Source: JBBSBY01 sp038250835
Lineage (GTDB): Bacteria; Desulfobacterota; Desulfomonilia; Desulfomonilales; Desulfomonilaceae
NCBI GenBank assembly: GCA_038250835.1
Contig: JBBSBY010000004.1
Span: 1 to 64,000 of the forward strand
Reading direction: 5' to 3'
Length of the DNA stretch: 64,000 nt
The position numbers and the translations under genes were made by a program. Shown here piece after piece: positions 18,285-26,759 of this stretch (its first letter is position 1; each line of letters begins with the position of its first letter). A model generated the notes under the pieces. It ran no database searches. It worked only from the letters and a program-made list of their open reading frames with translations, and was not told the origin of the DNA.

Positions 18285-19070
18285 ATGATAGACCAACCAA
18301 TTATAGCTACAATCTGCGGAGATATAGCTACCGTATGCTTCAATAGGCCCAGGTCACTGAATTCCTTTGACCTCAAGACCATCAGCATGTTTTCCGAACA
18401 TCTAATCAACCTTGCCGCGGATCCCACTGTTAGGGGAGTAATTATTACCGGAAGCGATAAAGTATTTTGCTCGGGTGGCGATCTCAAATGGGTTTACGGC
18501 TGGCCCGAAGGTTATGCGGCGGCTCTTCACAATCTGGCGGCTCGTTATCATCAATCAATTGTGGAGATCAGGCGGATGCGAAAGCCTGTTGTCGCTGCGA
18601 TCAACGGACCTGCGGCGGGCGGCGGTTTTTCGCTGGCCTTGGCTTGCGATTTCAGAATTATGGAAGTATCTGCGTTTTTCAAACAAGCCTATACGTCTGC
18701 GGGCTTATCAATAGATGGTGGAGGCACATTCCACTTACCGCGAATTGTGGGATTTGCGCGCGCCCTGGAGATTGCAGCATTTGATAAACCAATTTCTTCC
18801 GAAAAAGCCCTGAAATGGGGTATGGTGACGAAAGTGGTGGAAGACGGCAAGGCAATGGATGAGGCAAATGCCCTGGTGGAACAGATTTCCCGAGGTCCTC
18901 TCGATGCGTTCAGCAGAGTCAAGCAACTGATGACGGATTCATTGAACAATTCACTGGAAACTCACCTGGAGCTGGAACGCTCGGCACTGAGAATTTCAGC
19001 GGCTTCCCAGGAAGGCGCCGAAGGTTTGGCCGCGTTTTACGAGAAGCGGCAGCCGGTTTTCAACCGCTAA
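18285..19070 (+). CDS. Enoyl-CoA hydratase/isomerase family protein (PaaG-like)
   Basis: 261 residues, crotonase fold, AGGAGA ribosome site. Oxyanion-hole motifs are KVFCSGGDL (about 60-67) and INGPAAGGGFSLALACDF (about 106-123). Both catalytic glutamates of classical hydratases are missing: the first position is in GGFSLA, and the second aligns with a tyrosine. Asp144 in LSIDGGGTFHLPR sits where PaaG and enoyl-CoA isomerases have their catalytic Asp. It is therefore more likely an isomerase or a ring-cleavage-type enzyme than a simple hydratase. The exact substrate is unknown. A role together with the Had-like dehydrogenase in aromatic acid breakdown is speculative because they are 12 kb apart. 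Confidence 0.85.
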   Translation: MIDQPIIATICGDIATVCFNRPRSLNSFDLKTISMFSEHLINLAADPTVRGVIITGSDKVFCSGGDLKWVYGWPEGYAAALHNLAARYHQSIVEIRRMRKPVVAAINGPAAGGGFSLALACDFRIMEVSAFFKQAYTSAGLSIDGGGTFHLPRIVGFARALEIAAFDKPISSEKALKWGMVTKVVEDGKAMDEANALVEQISRGPLDAFSRVKQLMTDSLNNSLETHLELERSALRISAASQEGAEGLAAFYEKRQPVFNR

Positions 19071-19141
19071 AGCATCATCAGGTTTTCGGTTCATAAGTAG
19101 GGTTTTGAATAGCTAAGACTAGTAACAAGCGCCCACCGCAA

Positions 19142-19564
19142 TCAATAACTAGAGACTACAGATCTCGGCTGTACAGCTTCTACTCTATCAGGTATGGGGC
19201 GTGTTCTTCCCGGCGGCGGACCGAGTCTTCTTTTTTCCTTTAGTTGTTTAGGTTGGGGTTGCATGGGAGCTTTCAAGTATCCGCGACTCGCTCTTTTCAC
19301 CTTTTTCTTTTGGAGTTTCGTTGGTCCTAGGGGACTTTTCCCAGGATCCCAGTTGGGCATGGGAGGCGGGGGCGTTTCGTATTTGGGCAGCCATGCGTCG
19401 GCGGGCATGAAACACTGATCGTATACAAATGGAGGAAAGTAGTAAGACGCATAGTAGGCCCACGGACCAAATCTCAGCTCAGGACCGGCGCATAAGGCGT
19501 TAACCGTGAGCGCCAGGTAGATTGCGGCGGCAGCGCATAATAATTTGAGCAATTTCATTACCAC
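19142..19564 (-). CDS. Small exported proline-rich basic protein
   Basis: 140 residues. Signal peptide at 1-27 (KLLKLLCAAAAIYLALTV, cleavage near ALCAG). The mature protein begins with an aromatic stretch (FGPWAYYASYYFPPFVYDQCF), continues with a Pro-rich linker (PPPPMPNWDPGKSP) and ends in a Lys/Arg/Pro-rich tail. No family recognised. The basic, proline-rich tail suggests an extended periplasmic or surface-attached protein. It stands alone between the convergent enoyl-CoA gene and an upstream AT-rich gap. Confidence 0.6.
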   Translation of the reverse strand: MVMKLLKLLCAAAAIYLALTVNALCAGPELRFGPWAYYASYYFPPFVYDQCFMPADAWLPKYETPPPPMPNWDPGKSPLGPTKLQKKKVKRASRGYLKAPMQPQPKQLKEKRRLGPPPGRTRPIPDRVEAVQPRSVVSSY

Positions 19565-19732
19565 CTCGGCTGTTTGAATTACTCGGTAAATTATACTTTA
19601 ATAATCAAATAATTGTCAATTAAATGTAATGTAAATTATGGCTGTGCTGATGCCTGGTCTGTGCGCAAACCATTCGTGTTAATTGTTTAAAAATGTATTT
19701 AGGCGGAAGAAACTACCGGCGCCGGCAAAACT

Positions 19733-20338
19733 TCACTTCATAGTTTTGATTGCCGCGCCTACTATTCCGAATCTTGATCCGGTTCTTACACCCTTTGCCA
19801 ATACCAGGCCGTTGGCTTCAAGAACATTCAAAAAATCTTGTTCATAGAACCGATCTTCAATTGGATGCCTCAGTATTGCCTTAAACAGAGGATTCGCGTA
19901 CAGGGGGGGGTAAATTTCTTCAAAGTAAAAAACGCCGTTTGGTTTTAAACAGCGGCTGGTTTCCCGGATGGCGCGGCGCCAGTCGAGCACATGATGAATA
20001 ATGCCGAAGTTCACCACCGAATCGAAAACTGCGTCTTTGAACGGGAGGTCCTGAGCGTCTCCGGCATAAAAGTTAATGCTTTCTTTATATTTCGAGGGGC
20101 TAATTCTTTTGGCCCATCTCACTAGCTTCGTTTCAAGATCAAAGGCAATGATTCTGTTGAATCCCATCATTTCGATTAGAAGCCGCGCGCCCCTTCCAAG
20201 GCCGCAACCGATTTCCAAAGCAATTCCATCTGGTTTTGGCGGGGCCGTCGCCAACCATTTTCGAACTTCCCGCTTTTGGAAAAACACCCGCACAGGGCTA
20301 TAAATCCATACACGTTCAGGCCAATTCATCAGCATCAA
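19733..20338 (-). CDS. Class I SAM-dependent methyltransferase
   Basis: 201 residues, Methyltransf_11-like. Motif I is ALEIGCGLGRGARLL, strand 2 ends IIAFDLETKLV, and motif post-II is YAGDAQDLPFKDAVFDSVVNFGIIHHV, typical of small-molecule or lipid methyltransferases of the UbiE/UbiG type. It lies 30 bases downstream of the UbiA gene on the same strand, so it may act on the prenylated product. That link is inference from the operon. Confidence 0.85.
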   Translation of the reverse strand: MMLMNWPERVWIYSPVRVFFQKREVRKWLATAPPKPDGIALEIGCGLGRGARLLIEMMGFNRIIAFDLETKLVRWAKRISPSKYKESINFYAGDAQDLPFKDAVFDSVVNFGIIHHVLDWRRAIRETSRCLKPNGVFYFEEIYPPLYANPLFKAILRHPIEDRFYEQDFLNVLEANGLVLAKGVRTGSRFGIVGAAIKTMK

Positions 20339-20368
20339 ATTTTTATCTTGATGATAAATGGCAGCCTC

Positions 20369-21358
20369 CTAACTTCTTGTTAGAATCGAGACGATTACGA
20401 GCGCCAAAAACGCGGCGGGCATGTAGCTCGCCAAATTGAATAATGAGGCCGCAGTTGCTGAGTTCGGGTCTCGGAACACTTCTCTTGCCGGCTCCAACAA
20501 CAATTTCCAGCCTAGGATAACGGCTCCGAATGGATAAAGGAGGCTCAGCCTAGCTCCCGCAAGCCAATACGAGGCGACTCCCGCAGTGACTGCGACAGAA
20601 ATCGCTGCAATCATGATAAAAACGGATTCCTGCACTCCTTTGATCGTTAGGGTGGTTTTAGCGGAAACTCCGGCGTCGCCTTCCATATCCACAAAATCAT
20701 TGGCAATGTTCTGCCCCCCCACTTCCCATGTCGACAGCCATATGACAAGCAGAACAACAAATGCAGTGGAGGGGCTCGGATCAACAGCGTAGACGCCGGC
20801 TAAACCGCCGCTCGCTTTAACAATGGCCGATGGAATGATTTTCAGATGCGTGATCTTGAGAAGCTTGCAGTAGATTATCTCGAACAAAGCCGAAAAAACG
20901 AACAATATTGCGCAAAGAGGATTCAAAATCCATGCGCCCACAAGAGCTACCACCGCCCAAAAAGATGCCCAATAAAGGGCGTTTTTCAGAGGCAGCAGCC
21001 CTTGAGCTATGGGATGTCGCGCCATCATGGCGTCCACATCAAAGAAATGCGGGCCGGCTTCTTCTGCGCCAATTCGTTCTGCGTCAATCTTATAATCTAC
21101 AATATCGTTTAAAGCGTAAACTGCGGTGTATCCTGCAAATGCGGTGATGATTCCAATAATTGTGGTGGAAACCGGAGGAAAATGCCCTAGCCACAGCAGC
21201 GCCGCCATAGCGGGCGTCGCCATATCCAGCAATCCATGGGGAGTCCGTGATAACCCGAGAAACAATTTCCAATCAGTGGACGCCTGAATCCCCGGTCCGG
21301 CGAAAGAGCCGCCGGAATCTCTCATAGCTGGTCTCCAATCTGTAAGAGAATCGCGCAT
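20369..21358 (-). CDS. UbiA-family prenyltransferase
   Basis: 329 residues with about eight membrane helices. The first Asp-rich motif is ALNDIVDYKIDAERIG and the second is NIANDFVDMEGD, both needed for magnesium-diphosphate binding. The family attaches an isoprenoid chain to an aromatic or other acceptor (quinone, haem O or archaeal-type lipid synthesis) in the inner membrane. The acceptor cannot be determined. The downstream methyltransferase suggests a two-step modification. The gene follows the cytochrome b5-DUF2231 gene by 48 bases on the same strand. Confidence 0.88.
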   Translation of the reverse strand: MRDSLTDWRPAMRDSGGSFAGPGIQASTDWKLFLGLSRTPHGLLDMATPAMAALLWLGHFPPVSTTIIGIITAFAGYTAVYALNDIVDYKIDAERIGAEEAGPHFFDVDAMMARHPIAQGLLPLKNALYWASFWAVVALVGAWILNPLCAILFVFSALFEIIYCKLLKITHLKIIPSAIVKASGGLAGVYAVDPSPSTAFVVLLVIWLSTWEVGGQNIANDFVDMEGDAGVSAKTTLTIKGVQESVFIMIAAISVAVTAGVASYWLAGARLSLLYPFGAVILGWKLLLEPAREVFRDPNSATAASLFNLASYMPAAFLALVIVSILTRS

Positions 21359-21406
21359 TAATACGGCTGAAGGGCAAAGTTTAGAATCGCATAATTAAAC
21401 GGCCGT

Positions 21407-22126
21407 CTAGTGGTGATCATAAGGAAACGTAAGTTTACCACCCAGGAAACCAATTGTGCTGACTGCTACCGCGAGAATTATTAAGATGGTCGTGTATACA
21501 AAAGTGGCGCCGTTAAAAATACTCACAGGATTACTTACCAAAAAAATACGCAAGTAAATTGCCACTAAGCTTACGACCAGCGCCAACCACGCAAGTTTTC
21601 TTTTGGTTACAATGATCTGTGAATCGCGGGCTTCGTAATTTATCCACCACGTAAAATATCCCGTTGCAATAGCCGGCGCCAATCCCAACGCGCCGATTAC
21701 AAAGCAGCAAAAAGCCGTCCATTCAGTATAGTAGGACTTCGTTGCAAGAGCTATTATCTGTAGAATTGGAATCACCATAAAAAACGCTATCGGCACATGA
21801 ACCATTGCCGGATGTGGATGCCTTCTGAAGAATGGATTAGAATTCAGAAAATTCTCGATTGTGCCGCGCAGACCGCTGAATTCCTGGGGACGTTCTTCAA
21901 TCAGAGTTCCAATATCCGTGAATCTTTCCAGAACTTCCGGACCGTGAGGAGCGGATTGCAAATCAGTCGTCAAATCTTGGCCCGCAGAGTGCCGCCTCAT
22001 ATGTGAACCCTTTATCCAACGTTTACTTGTGGATAAATCGTAAACTTTGCCGAGAACCGCTACGTATGTAGGTCTTTCCTCTACACCATTATTCTGCGCA
22101 AGTTCATCTTTTGTAAAAACTTTCAC
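21407..22126 (-). CDS. Cytochrome b5-like domain fused to DUF2231 membrane protein
   Basis: 239 residues. Residues 1-75 form a cytochrome b5-like haem-binding domain of the short bacterial type (FTKDELAQNNGVEERPTYVAVLGKVYDL, RRHSAGQDLT with a candidate axial histidine). The rest is a DUF2231 region with four helices beginning at RRHPHPAMVHVPIAFFMVIP, which carries conserved histidines suggestive of a second haem or metal site. Such fusions are seen in anaerobic bacteria and may take part in electron transfer at the inner membrane. The proximity to UbiA would fit a quinone-linked role, but this is unproven. Confidence 0.8.
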   Translation of the reverse strand: MKVFTKDELAQNNGVEERPTYVAVLGKVYDLSTSKRWIKGSHMRRHSAGQDLTTDLQSAPHGPEVLERFTDIGTLIEERPQEFSGLRGTIENFLNSNPFFRRHPHPAMVHVPIAFFMVIPILQIIALATKSYYTEWTAFCCFVIGALGLAPAIATGYFTWWINYEARDSQIIVTKRKLAWLALVVSLVAIYLRIFLVSNPVSIFNGATFVYTTILIILAVAVSTIGFLGGKLTFPYDHH

Positions 22127-22215
22127 AATTTACTCCCGAGGTTCATATCCTCAACCGGAACAATCTTAATTTTACAGCCAAATAAACGCAAGGCGGAAAG
22201 TTCACGCGAAATAAA

Positions 22216-22239
22216 AAAGGGCCTCGTCTGAGGCCCTTT
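22216..22239 (-). terminator. Intrinsic terminator
   Basis: Perfect ten-base arms AAAGGGCCTC and GAGGCCCTTT around GTCT. On the minus strand the stem is followed by a run of six T, ending the transcript of the Cys-rich gene that stops at 22257. Confidence 0.9.
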
Positions 22240-22256
22240 AGTTACGGTGGTGAAAT

Positions 22257-22583
22257 TTAAAGGAGAGCGTGTAATCTCCAACAGATATCCGCGACCGGTT
22301 TACTAATCTCCATCTCTTCCTGGAGCTTAATTGAGCCGTCGACGTCTCTGATGACGCGCTCGGGCTTTATCGTAAAACAATCGCATGTATCATCACAACG
22401 GTCGGCCACAACGGTCACAATTGCTTGCACGGATTCATCAGTGTAAATGGCCTGTTTTCCTTCGAATAGGTGAGGATAACGAGGATTATCGGATCGCTCT
22501 TCCATCTCCAACTTTTCTGCCGGCCTGGGTTGCCTGATGCCTGGTTCCGGAGAGCAACTCGAGCAATTTTTGCATCCCGACAT
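22257..22583 (-). CDS. Small cysteine-rich protein, probable metal binding
   Basis: 108 residues, no signal peptide. The N-terminus is CKNCSSCSP (C-x2-C-x2-C) and the middle has DRCDDTCDCF, giving six closely spaced cysteines plus one near the C-terminus (ICWRLHALL). The pattern suggests a zinc or iron-sulfur site. The family is not recognised. It is monocistronic, with a good terminator directly after it. Confidence 0.65.
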   Translation of the reverse strand: MSGCKNCSSCSPEPGIRQPRPAEKLEMEERSDNPRYPHLFEGKQAIYTDESVQAIVTVVADRCDDTCDCFTIKPERVIRDVDGSIKLQEEMEISKPVADICWRLHALL

Positions 22584-22786
22584 TTGGATAACTCCTGATT
22601 AGTCTTAGTCAACGCTTAGAAACTGGAACTGATTTTGGTGAACGGATATATGCGTGTCGAACATGGGTTCGAACCGTTCAAAGAAGACAACCACTCCATT
22701 CAAAGTAGGAACTTAAGCAGCCTGTGTCAAGACATCATTTCTATCTATTTTAAAATCGACGCTGATAACAACAAAATGTGTTCATA

Positions 22787-24559
22787 TCAATCAACTATTT
22801 TTATGTCTTCGATGGAACTACCATCAAATTCTCGTAAAATATCCTGAATCACTGTATTCGATAGAGCTTCATTCCTTAAGGCGCGCGTCTTGTCATTCAT
22901 TGAGTCTTGCGGCTCAGAGTAGGGAGTATCCAGCTTTAAAGGCGTCTCCTGAGCTAGTGTTAAAATCTTGATGGAGGCGCCGTTGAAAAACTCACTCAAA
23001 AGGTTCTTCAGCGACGGATCTTCATTTAGTCTTTCTTGAAAGACGCTTCTGTAAAAATCTTTGTGAAAACCAATTTCTACAAGAGTAGGACCGTATGTAA
23101 TGAGACTCCCATGATCCATTACGGATGTAACCATCGTGTCGCAATGTTTATGCGCAAGAACTTTCAATTGCGACCAAATCTCATCAGGTGGACCGCTTAA
23201 AGCAGGCTGGATTTGGGTGATCTTGAATCGCTCAGCGGTGGCCGGAGGCGTGGAAACGATTTCTTGGTCCTTTGCTTTTGCAACCGGCGCCGGCGGAACA
23301 CTACGGCCGGAATTTTTTACAGGGCTTGTCTTTTGACGTTCCGTCTGCGTTGAATGTGCTTTTAACGTCCCTATCGTAAGATCTCCGCTCCCCCCCGTCG
23401 GCGAGCTCTGGGAGCTGGTTTCTATTTTTTTGATCAATTGACTCAGATCGACCAGCGCCGGCGCCTGTGACATACGTATCGTCAACATTTCCACGGCAAT
23501 CCATGGAACAGCCGATTTCTTAATCTCTTCCTCACTGCGGAGCAGCATGGCAAACAAGTTTTGTAATTCTTCAGGACTAGTCTTTGCGGCTATCTTTTCA
23601 AGCTCCTCCATTTCGGCCGGCGGAGCTTCAACCATTTTTGACTGGGAAACTTTGGGTAATGATTTGATCAAATTGAGGTTCCTTAAATATTGAACCAAAT
23701 CCAAATAGAATTGCTCCGGGTCATAGCCAAGTTCATATAAATTTCGGATGACCTCTAATGATTGGGCAGTGTCCCGATCAATGATTGCGCTCATTAATCT
23801 GCCGAATAACTCCCGTCCGACAATTCCAAGAGCCGCTGAAACATCACCCACACTCACATGGTTCGACCCCACCGCTATAACCTGATCCAACAGGCTTAAA
23901 GCATCGCGAAAAGACCCCTGGGCCTCACGGGCAATTATGTCCAACGCGTCCGTGTCGTAAGTTATCTTTTCTTGATCAAGGATTTCCTGCATGCCCGTGC
24001 TGATATCGTTGAGGGAGATTGTTCTGAAGTTAAATCTTTGGCACCGTGAATTGATGGTGGCCGGGACTTTGTGTATTTCAGTGGTGGCAAATATAAATTT
24101 GGCATGCTCCGGCGGTTCTTCGAGCGTTTTCAACAAGGCGTTAAACGCATTAATGGAGATCATATGAACTTCATCAATAATAATGATTTTGTATTTCGAG
24201 CTGACTGGAGGATATTTTATGTTGTCATTAATTTCACGGATGTTTTCCACAGAAGTATTGGAAGCGCCGTCGATCTCCTGCACATCTACACTAATCCCAC
24301 TGCTGATTTCACGGCAAGAGGAGCATTCGTTGCATGGATTGGCGTCGCTTGGCTTCCTTCCCTCACAATTTAGGGCTTTGGCGAGAACGCGTGCAACGGT
24401 TGTTTTTCCCACTCCTCTAACACCGCAGAATAGGAAGGCATGAGCCACTCTCCCGGACAGAATGGAATTCGAGAGTGTTCTGACAACATGTTCTTGCCCC
24501 ACCACATCCTTAAACGTGGCCGGTCTGTATTTTCTTGCCAACACCAAATACGCGGCCAT
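22787..24559 (-). CDS. dnaX: DNA polymerase III tau/gamma subunit
   Basis: 590 residues from the ATG at 24559 (MAAYLVLARKYRP), which matches the family start better than an extension to 24592. The AAA+ clamp-loader ATPase has Walker A GVRGVGKTT, a zinc module (NCEGRKPSDANPCNECSSC), Walker B IIIDEVHMIS, and sensor 1 in the segment ending FATTEIHKVP. Domain III (about 230-370) oligomerises the loader. The C-terminal 200 residues are the variable tau-type region. The protein loads the sliding clamp and links polymerases at the fork. The SRP RNA gene is directly upstream on the same strand, as in Bacillus; ybaB and recR do not follow. Confidence 0.95.
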   Translation of the reverse strand: MAAYLVLARKYRPATFKDVVGQEHVVRTLSNSILSGRVAHAFLFCGVRGVGKTTVARVLAKALNCEGRKPSDANPCNECSSCREISSGISVDVQEIDGASNTSVENIREINDNIKYPPVSSKYKIIIIDEVHMISINAFNALLKTLEEPPEHAKFIFATTEIHKVPATINSRCQRFNFRTISLNDISTGMQEILDQEKITYDTDALDIIAREAQGSFRDALSLLDQVIAVGSNHVSVGDVSAALGIVGRELFGRLMSAIIDRDTAQSLEVIRNLYELGYDPEQFYLDLVQYLRNLNLIKSLPKVSQSKMVEAPPAEMEELEKIAAKTSPEELQNLFAMLLRSEEEIKKSAVPWIAVEMLTIRMSQAPALVDLSQLIKKIETSSQSSPTGGSGDLTIGTLKAHSTQTERQKTSPVKNSGRSVPPAPVAKAKDQEIVSTPPATAERFKITQIQPALSGPPDEIWSQLKVLAHKHCDTMVTSVMDHGSLITYGPTLVEIGFHKDFYRSVFQERLNEDPSLKNLLSEFFNGASIKILTLAQETPLKLDTPYSEPQDSMNDKTRALRNEALSNTVIQDILREFDGSSIEDIKIVD

Positions 24560-24741
24560 AGATAATTCCCATATTGAGACATTTTTGATCAACGCCGGCA
24601 GCCGGAATGTTGAACTAATAAGCCGCGAGTCTTATAAGTTGCACACTGAATAGCGAAATTGATCCGACCCGAACCGCCGGCACTGTGAAGTTCGAATATA
24701 TTAAATTTTGTGAATTTTTTGAAGGCTAGTGGATCAAAAAA

Positions 24742-24886
24742 GCGCCCACCACCCGGACACTGTCGACGACCGGTTGAAAGGGCCGACCCCCGAGACTAGT
24801 TCCGCTGCTTCCTCCCGGACCTGACGGTTTGACTAACTCCAGGCCGCCCTCGCCGGTCGCCGGCAATAACCGGGTAAGGCAAGCGC
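24742..24886 (-). ncRNA. ffs: Signal recognition particle RNA (4.5S type)
   Basis: On the minus strand, 24802-24826 carries the near-invariant apical hairpin of bacterial SRP RNA: GTCAGGTCCGG, then a GGAAGCAGC-type stretch (here GGGAGGAAGCAGC). The flanks pair over a long rod: GCGC and ACCCGG near 24886-24865 with CCGGGT and GCGC near 24756-24742. Six T follow the 3' end (24741-24736), forming an intrinsic terminator. The RNA binds Ffh and targets membrane proteins to FtsY. The core is certain; the ends are estimated from pairing, and about 145 nt is somewhat long for the small bacterial form. Confidence 0.88.
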
Positions 24887-25187
24887 TGTGAAGTGAACAT
24901 TTATAGCAAACACATTAAGTGAGGTCAATAGCGTCGGCGCCCATAATTTGTAATCAAGCGCTGGAGATGTTCCATCGAATACAGGGGGCTTGCGCACAGA
25001 GGTTGATGATGGGGATTGCTTCCCAAGCCGCGTCATCGGTGATGTAAGAAGATTGCGAGTGATCCCTGTCCGATCACCCAATGAACCCGCATTGGAATGA
25101 ATTCTTTCTAAACGCAAAACTTTGATTGGCCCATTGACGCGGTTATGTTATGGATAAATTCAAAAATGTACCATCAGGAGGGGCTCC
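24887..25187. other. Intergenic between SRP RNA and small secreted protein
   Basis: 300 bases with no gene I can support; a minus-strand open frame running through it includes the SRP RNA and is spurious. It should contain the ffs promoter on the minus strand and the promoter of the plus-strand gene at 25188. Confidence 0.4.
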
Positions 25188-25541
25188 ATGAAACTATTTG
25201 CGGTAATCTTTACCTTGACGGCCTTTTTGGCTGTTTCCCCGGGGTTTGCGGCAGACCCCTGGTTCGTCATCAAAGACGCCAACGATGTTTGCAAGGTCAT
25301 CGAAGCCAGGGAGAAAACGCCGAAAACGGTCGCCGGTCCATTCAAAACAAAAGCATTGGCTGAAGCGGCAAAAGCCAAAACATGCCCTAAGATGCAGTAT
25401 TTTCTAATCAAAGATGTCAACGATATTTGTAGGGTCATTGAAGCTGAAACCAAAACACCCAAATCAATAGGTGGTCCATACAAGACTGAAAAAGAGGCTG
25501 AGGCGGCTAAAGCAAAGTTGTGTCCTAAGGCAAAAAAATAG
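25188..25541 (+). CDS. Small exported protein with a tandemly duplicated domain
   Basis: 117 residues with a strong AGGAGG site. The signal peptide occupies 1-22 (cleavage near GFAAD). The mature part is two copies of an about 43-residue unit: WFVIKDANDVCKVIEA followed by TPKTVAGPFKT and AEAAKAKTCP, then YFLIKDVNDICRVIEA, TPKSIGGPYKT and AEAAKAKLCP. Each copy has two cysteines, likely forming one disulfide in the periplasm. The GPFKTKxxAEAAK stretch resembles the small alpha/beta SPOR-like fold, but I would not assign it. A simple secreted or envelope protein with internal duplication. Confidence 0.75.
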   Translation: MKLFAVIFTLTAFLAVSPGFAADPWFVIKDANDVCKVIEAREKTPKTVAGPFKTKALAEAAKAKTCPKMQYFLIKDVNDICRVIEAETKTPKSIGGPYKTEKEAEAAKAKLCPKAKK

Positions 25542-25562
25542 GATTGCAGCGCCACATGAAAA

Positions 25563-26486
25563 TTAGCCTCTGAAGAGCACTAGGACTGCGGACATGGAAA
25601 AAAGAGACAGAAGCGTCGAGACAACAAACGCTGAACTCGCGAGGTCCGCGTCGCTGTTTAGCTGACTGGAAAGAATATAACTGGTCGGTGAAGCGGGCAA
25701 TGAGAAGTAAATCATTCCAATTACTAAACTCATGCCCCTCACCCCCGTTAAAGTAAGCGCAAGATAGCCGAGCGCCGGCATGATCAGCAACTTCACGCCG
25801 GCCGCCGCAAGTGAATTCCGCAAATGTCCTTGGATCAGAGCGAGGTTCAACGAGGCGCCGATTGACAATAAAGCTAGCGGCAAGGCCAGAGCGGAAAGTA
25901 ATCCCAGTGTGTTGTCTAAGCTCGGAGGCATGGGAAGTCTCAATCTTGAGTAAAGCAGACCGGCGACGCAAGCGATTATCAGAGGATTAAGCGCAATATT
26001 TTTCAAGGTGAGTTTTGCCTGGTACACCAGAGGCATGGCAGTTCCGGAATACCAGATCAGCGAGGTAACGGCCATGAAATTTATCACAGGTATTAAAAAC
26101 CCGATCAGAATACCGAATTCGCGCATGCCTTCTTCGCCGTAAATGGCCGCTACAATAGCCAGACCAAGGTACGTGCTGAATCTGTAGCAGCTTTGGCTGA
26201 ATGCCCCGATTTTTCTATTATCCATTCTCATCAGCTTGGCCAATAAAAGACTTGCGATGAAAACTCCCACTACAACAACGAGTGTAGGTTCAATTAGATC
26301 CCAATTTATTGACTTGTCAGGCGATTGTTTTGCGATTTTCCAGAAAATCAAGATAGGGAGAAAAATATAGTAGAGCCCAAAATCGGAATGTTGAATGTAA
26401 TGATCGTCAACGATGTTCAGACGCTTCATAATCGCGCCGAGAAGAATGATTGCGAAAACAGGAATGACGTTGTTGATTAGGAACAT
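25563..26486 (-). CDS. AEC-family transporter (auxin efflux carrier type permease)
   Basis: 307 residues with about ten membrane helices and the typical N-terminal NNVIPVFAIILLGAIMKR, a central region in two inverted halves, and the C-terminal IGMIYFSLPASPTSYILS motif of bacterial AEC permeases. Characterised members carry malate or other organic anions across the inner membrane, but the substrate is not predictable. It is convergent with the small secreted protein and stands alone. Confidence 0.88.
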   Translation of the reverse strand: MFLINNVIPVFAIILLGAIMKRLNIVDDHYIQHSDFGLYYIFLPILIFWKIAKQSPDKSINWDLIEPTLVVVVGVFIASLLLAKLMRMDNRKIGAFSQSCYRFSTYLGLAIVAAIYGEEGMREFGILIGFLIPVINFMAVTSLIWYSGTAMPLVYQAKLTLKNIALNPLIIACVAGLLYSRLRLPMPPSLDNTLGLLSALALPLALLSIGASLNLALIQGHLRNSLAAAGVKLLIMPALGYLALTLTGVRGMSLVIGMIYFSLPASPTSYILSSQLNSDADLASSAFVVSTLLSLFSMSAVLVLFRG

Positions 26487-26759
26487 TTTAATTACTGAGA
26501 AGTGGAATACTTTCTCGCTGTTGGACTTAGACGCTTAAAAGTTTCAGCAGTATACCATAATTTTTGGACTTGGATTCATTGCGGTTCGGCATGTTACCTG
26601 CGACCTGCGAAAGTCCGGATTGTAGCGGACCTTGGCAGGCCGAGGCGCCGATAAGCCGAATTATTGGTTGGTATCCGCATCGGATTAAAAATTTGAAGCT
26701 ATCGTGAGTAGATATCCGGAATCGACTCGTTGTTCATGTTAGCTGTTCAAGGTCACGCA

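Noticed and set aside
22655..22680. tRNA-like T-loop sequence GGGTTCGAACC
   Set aside because: No acceptor, D or anticodon stems can be formed around it.
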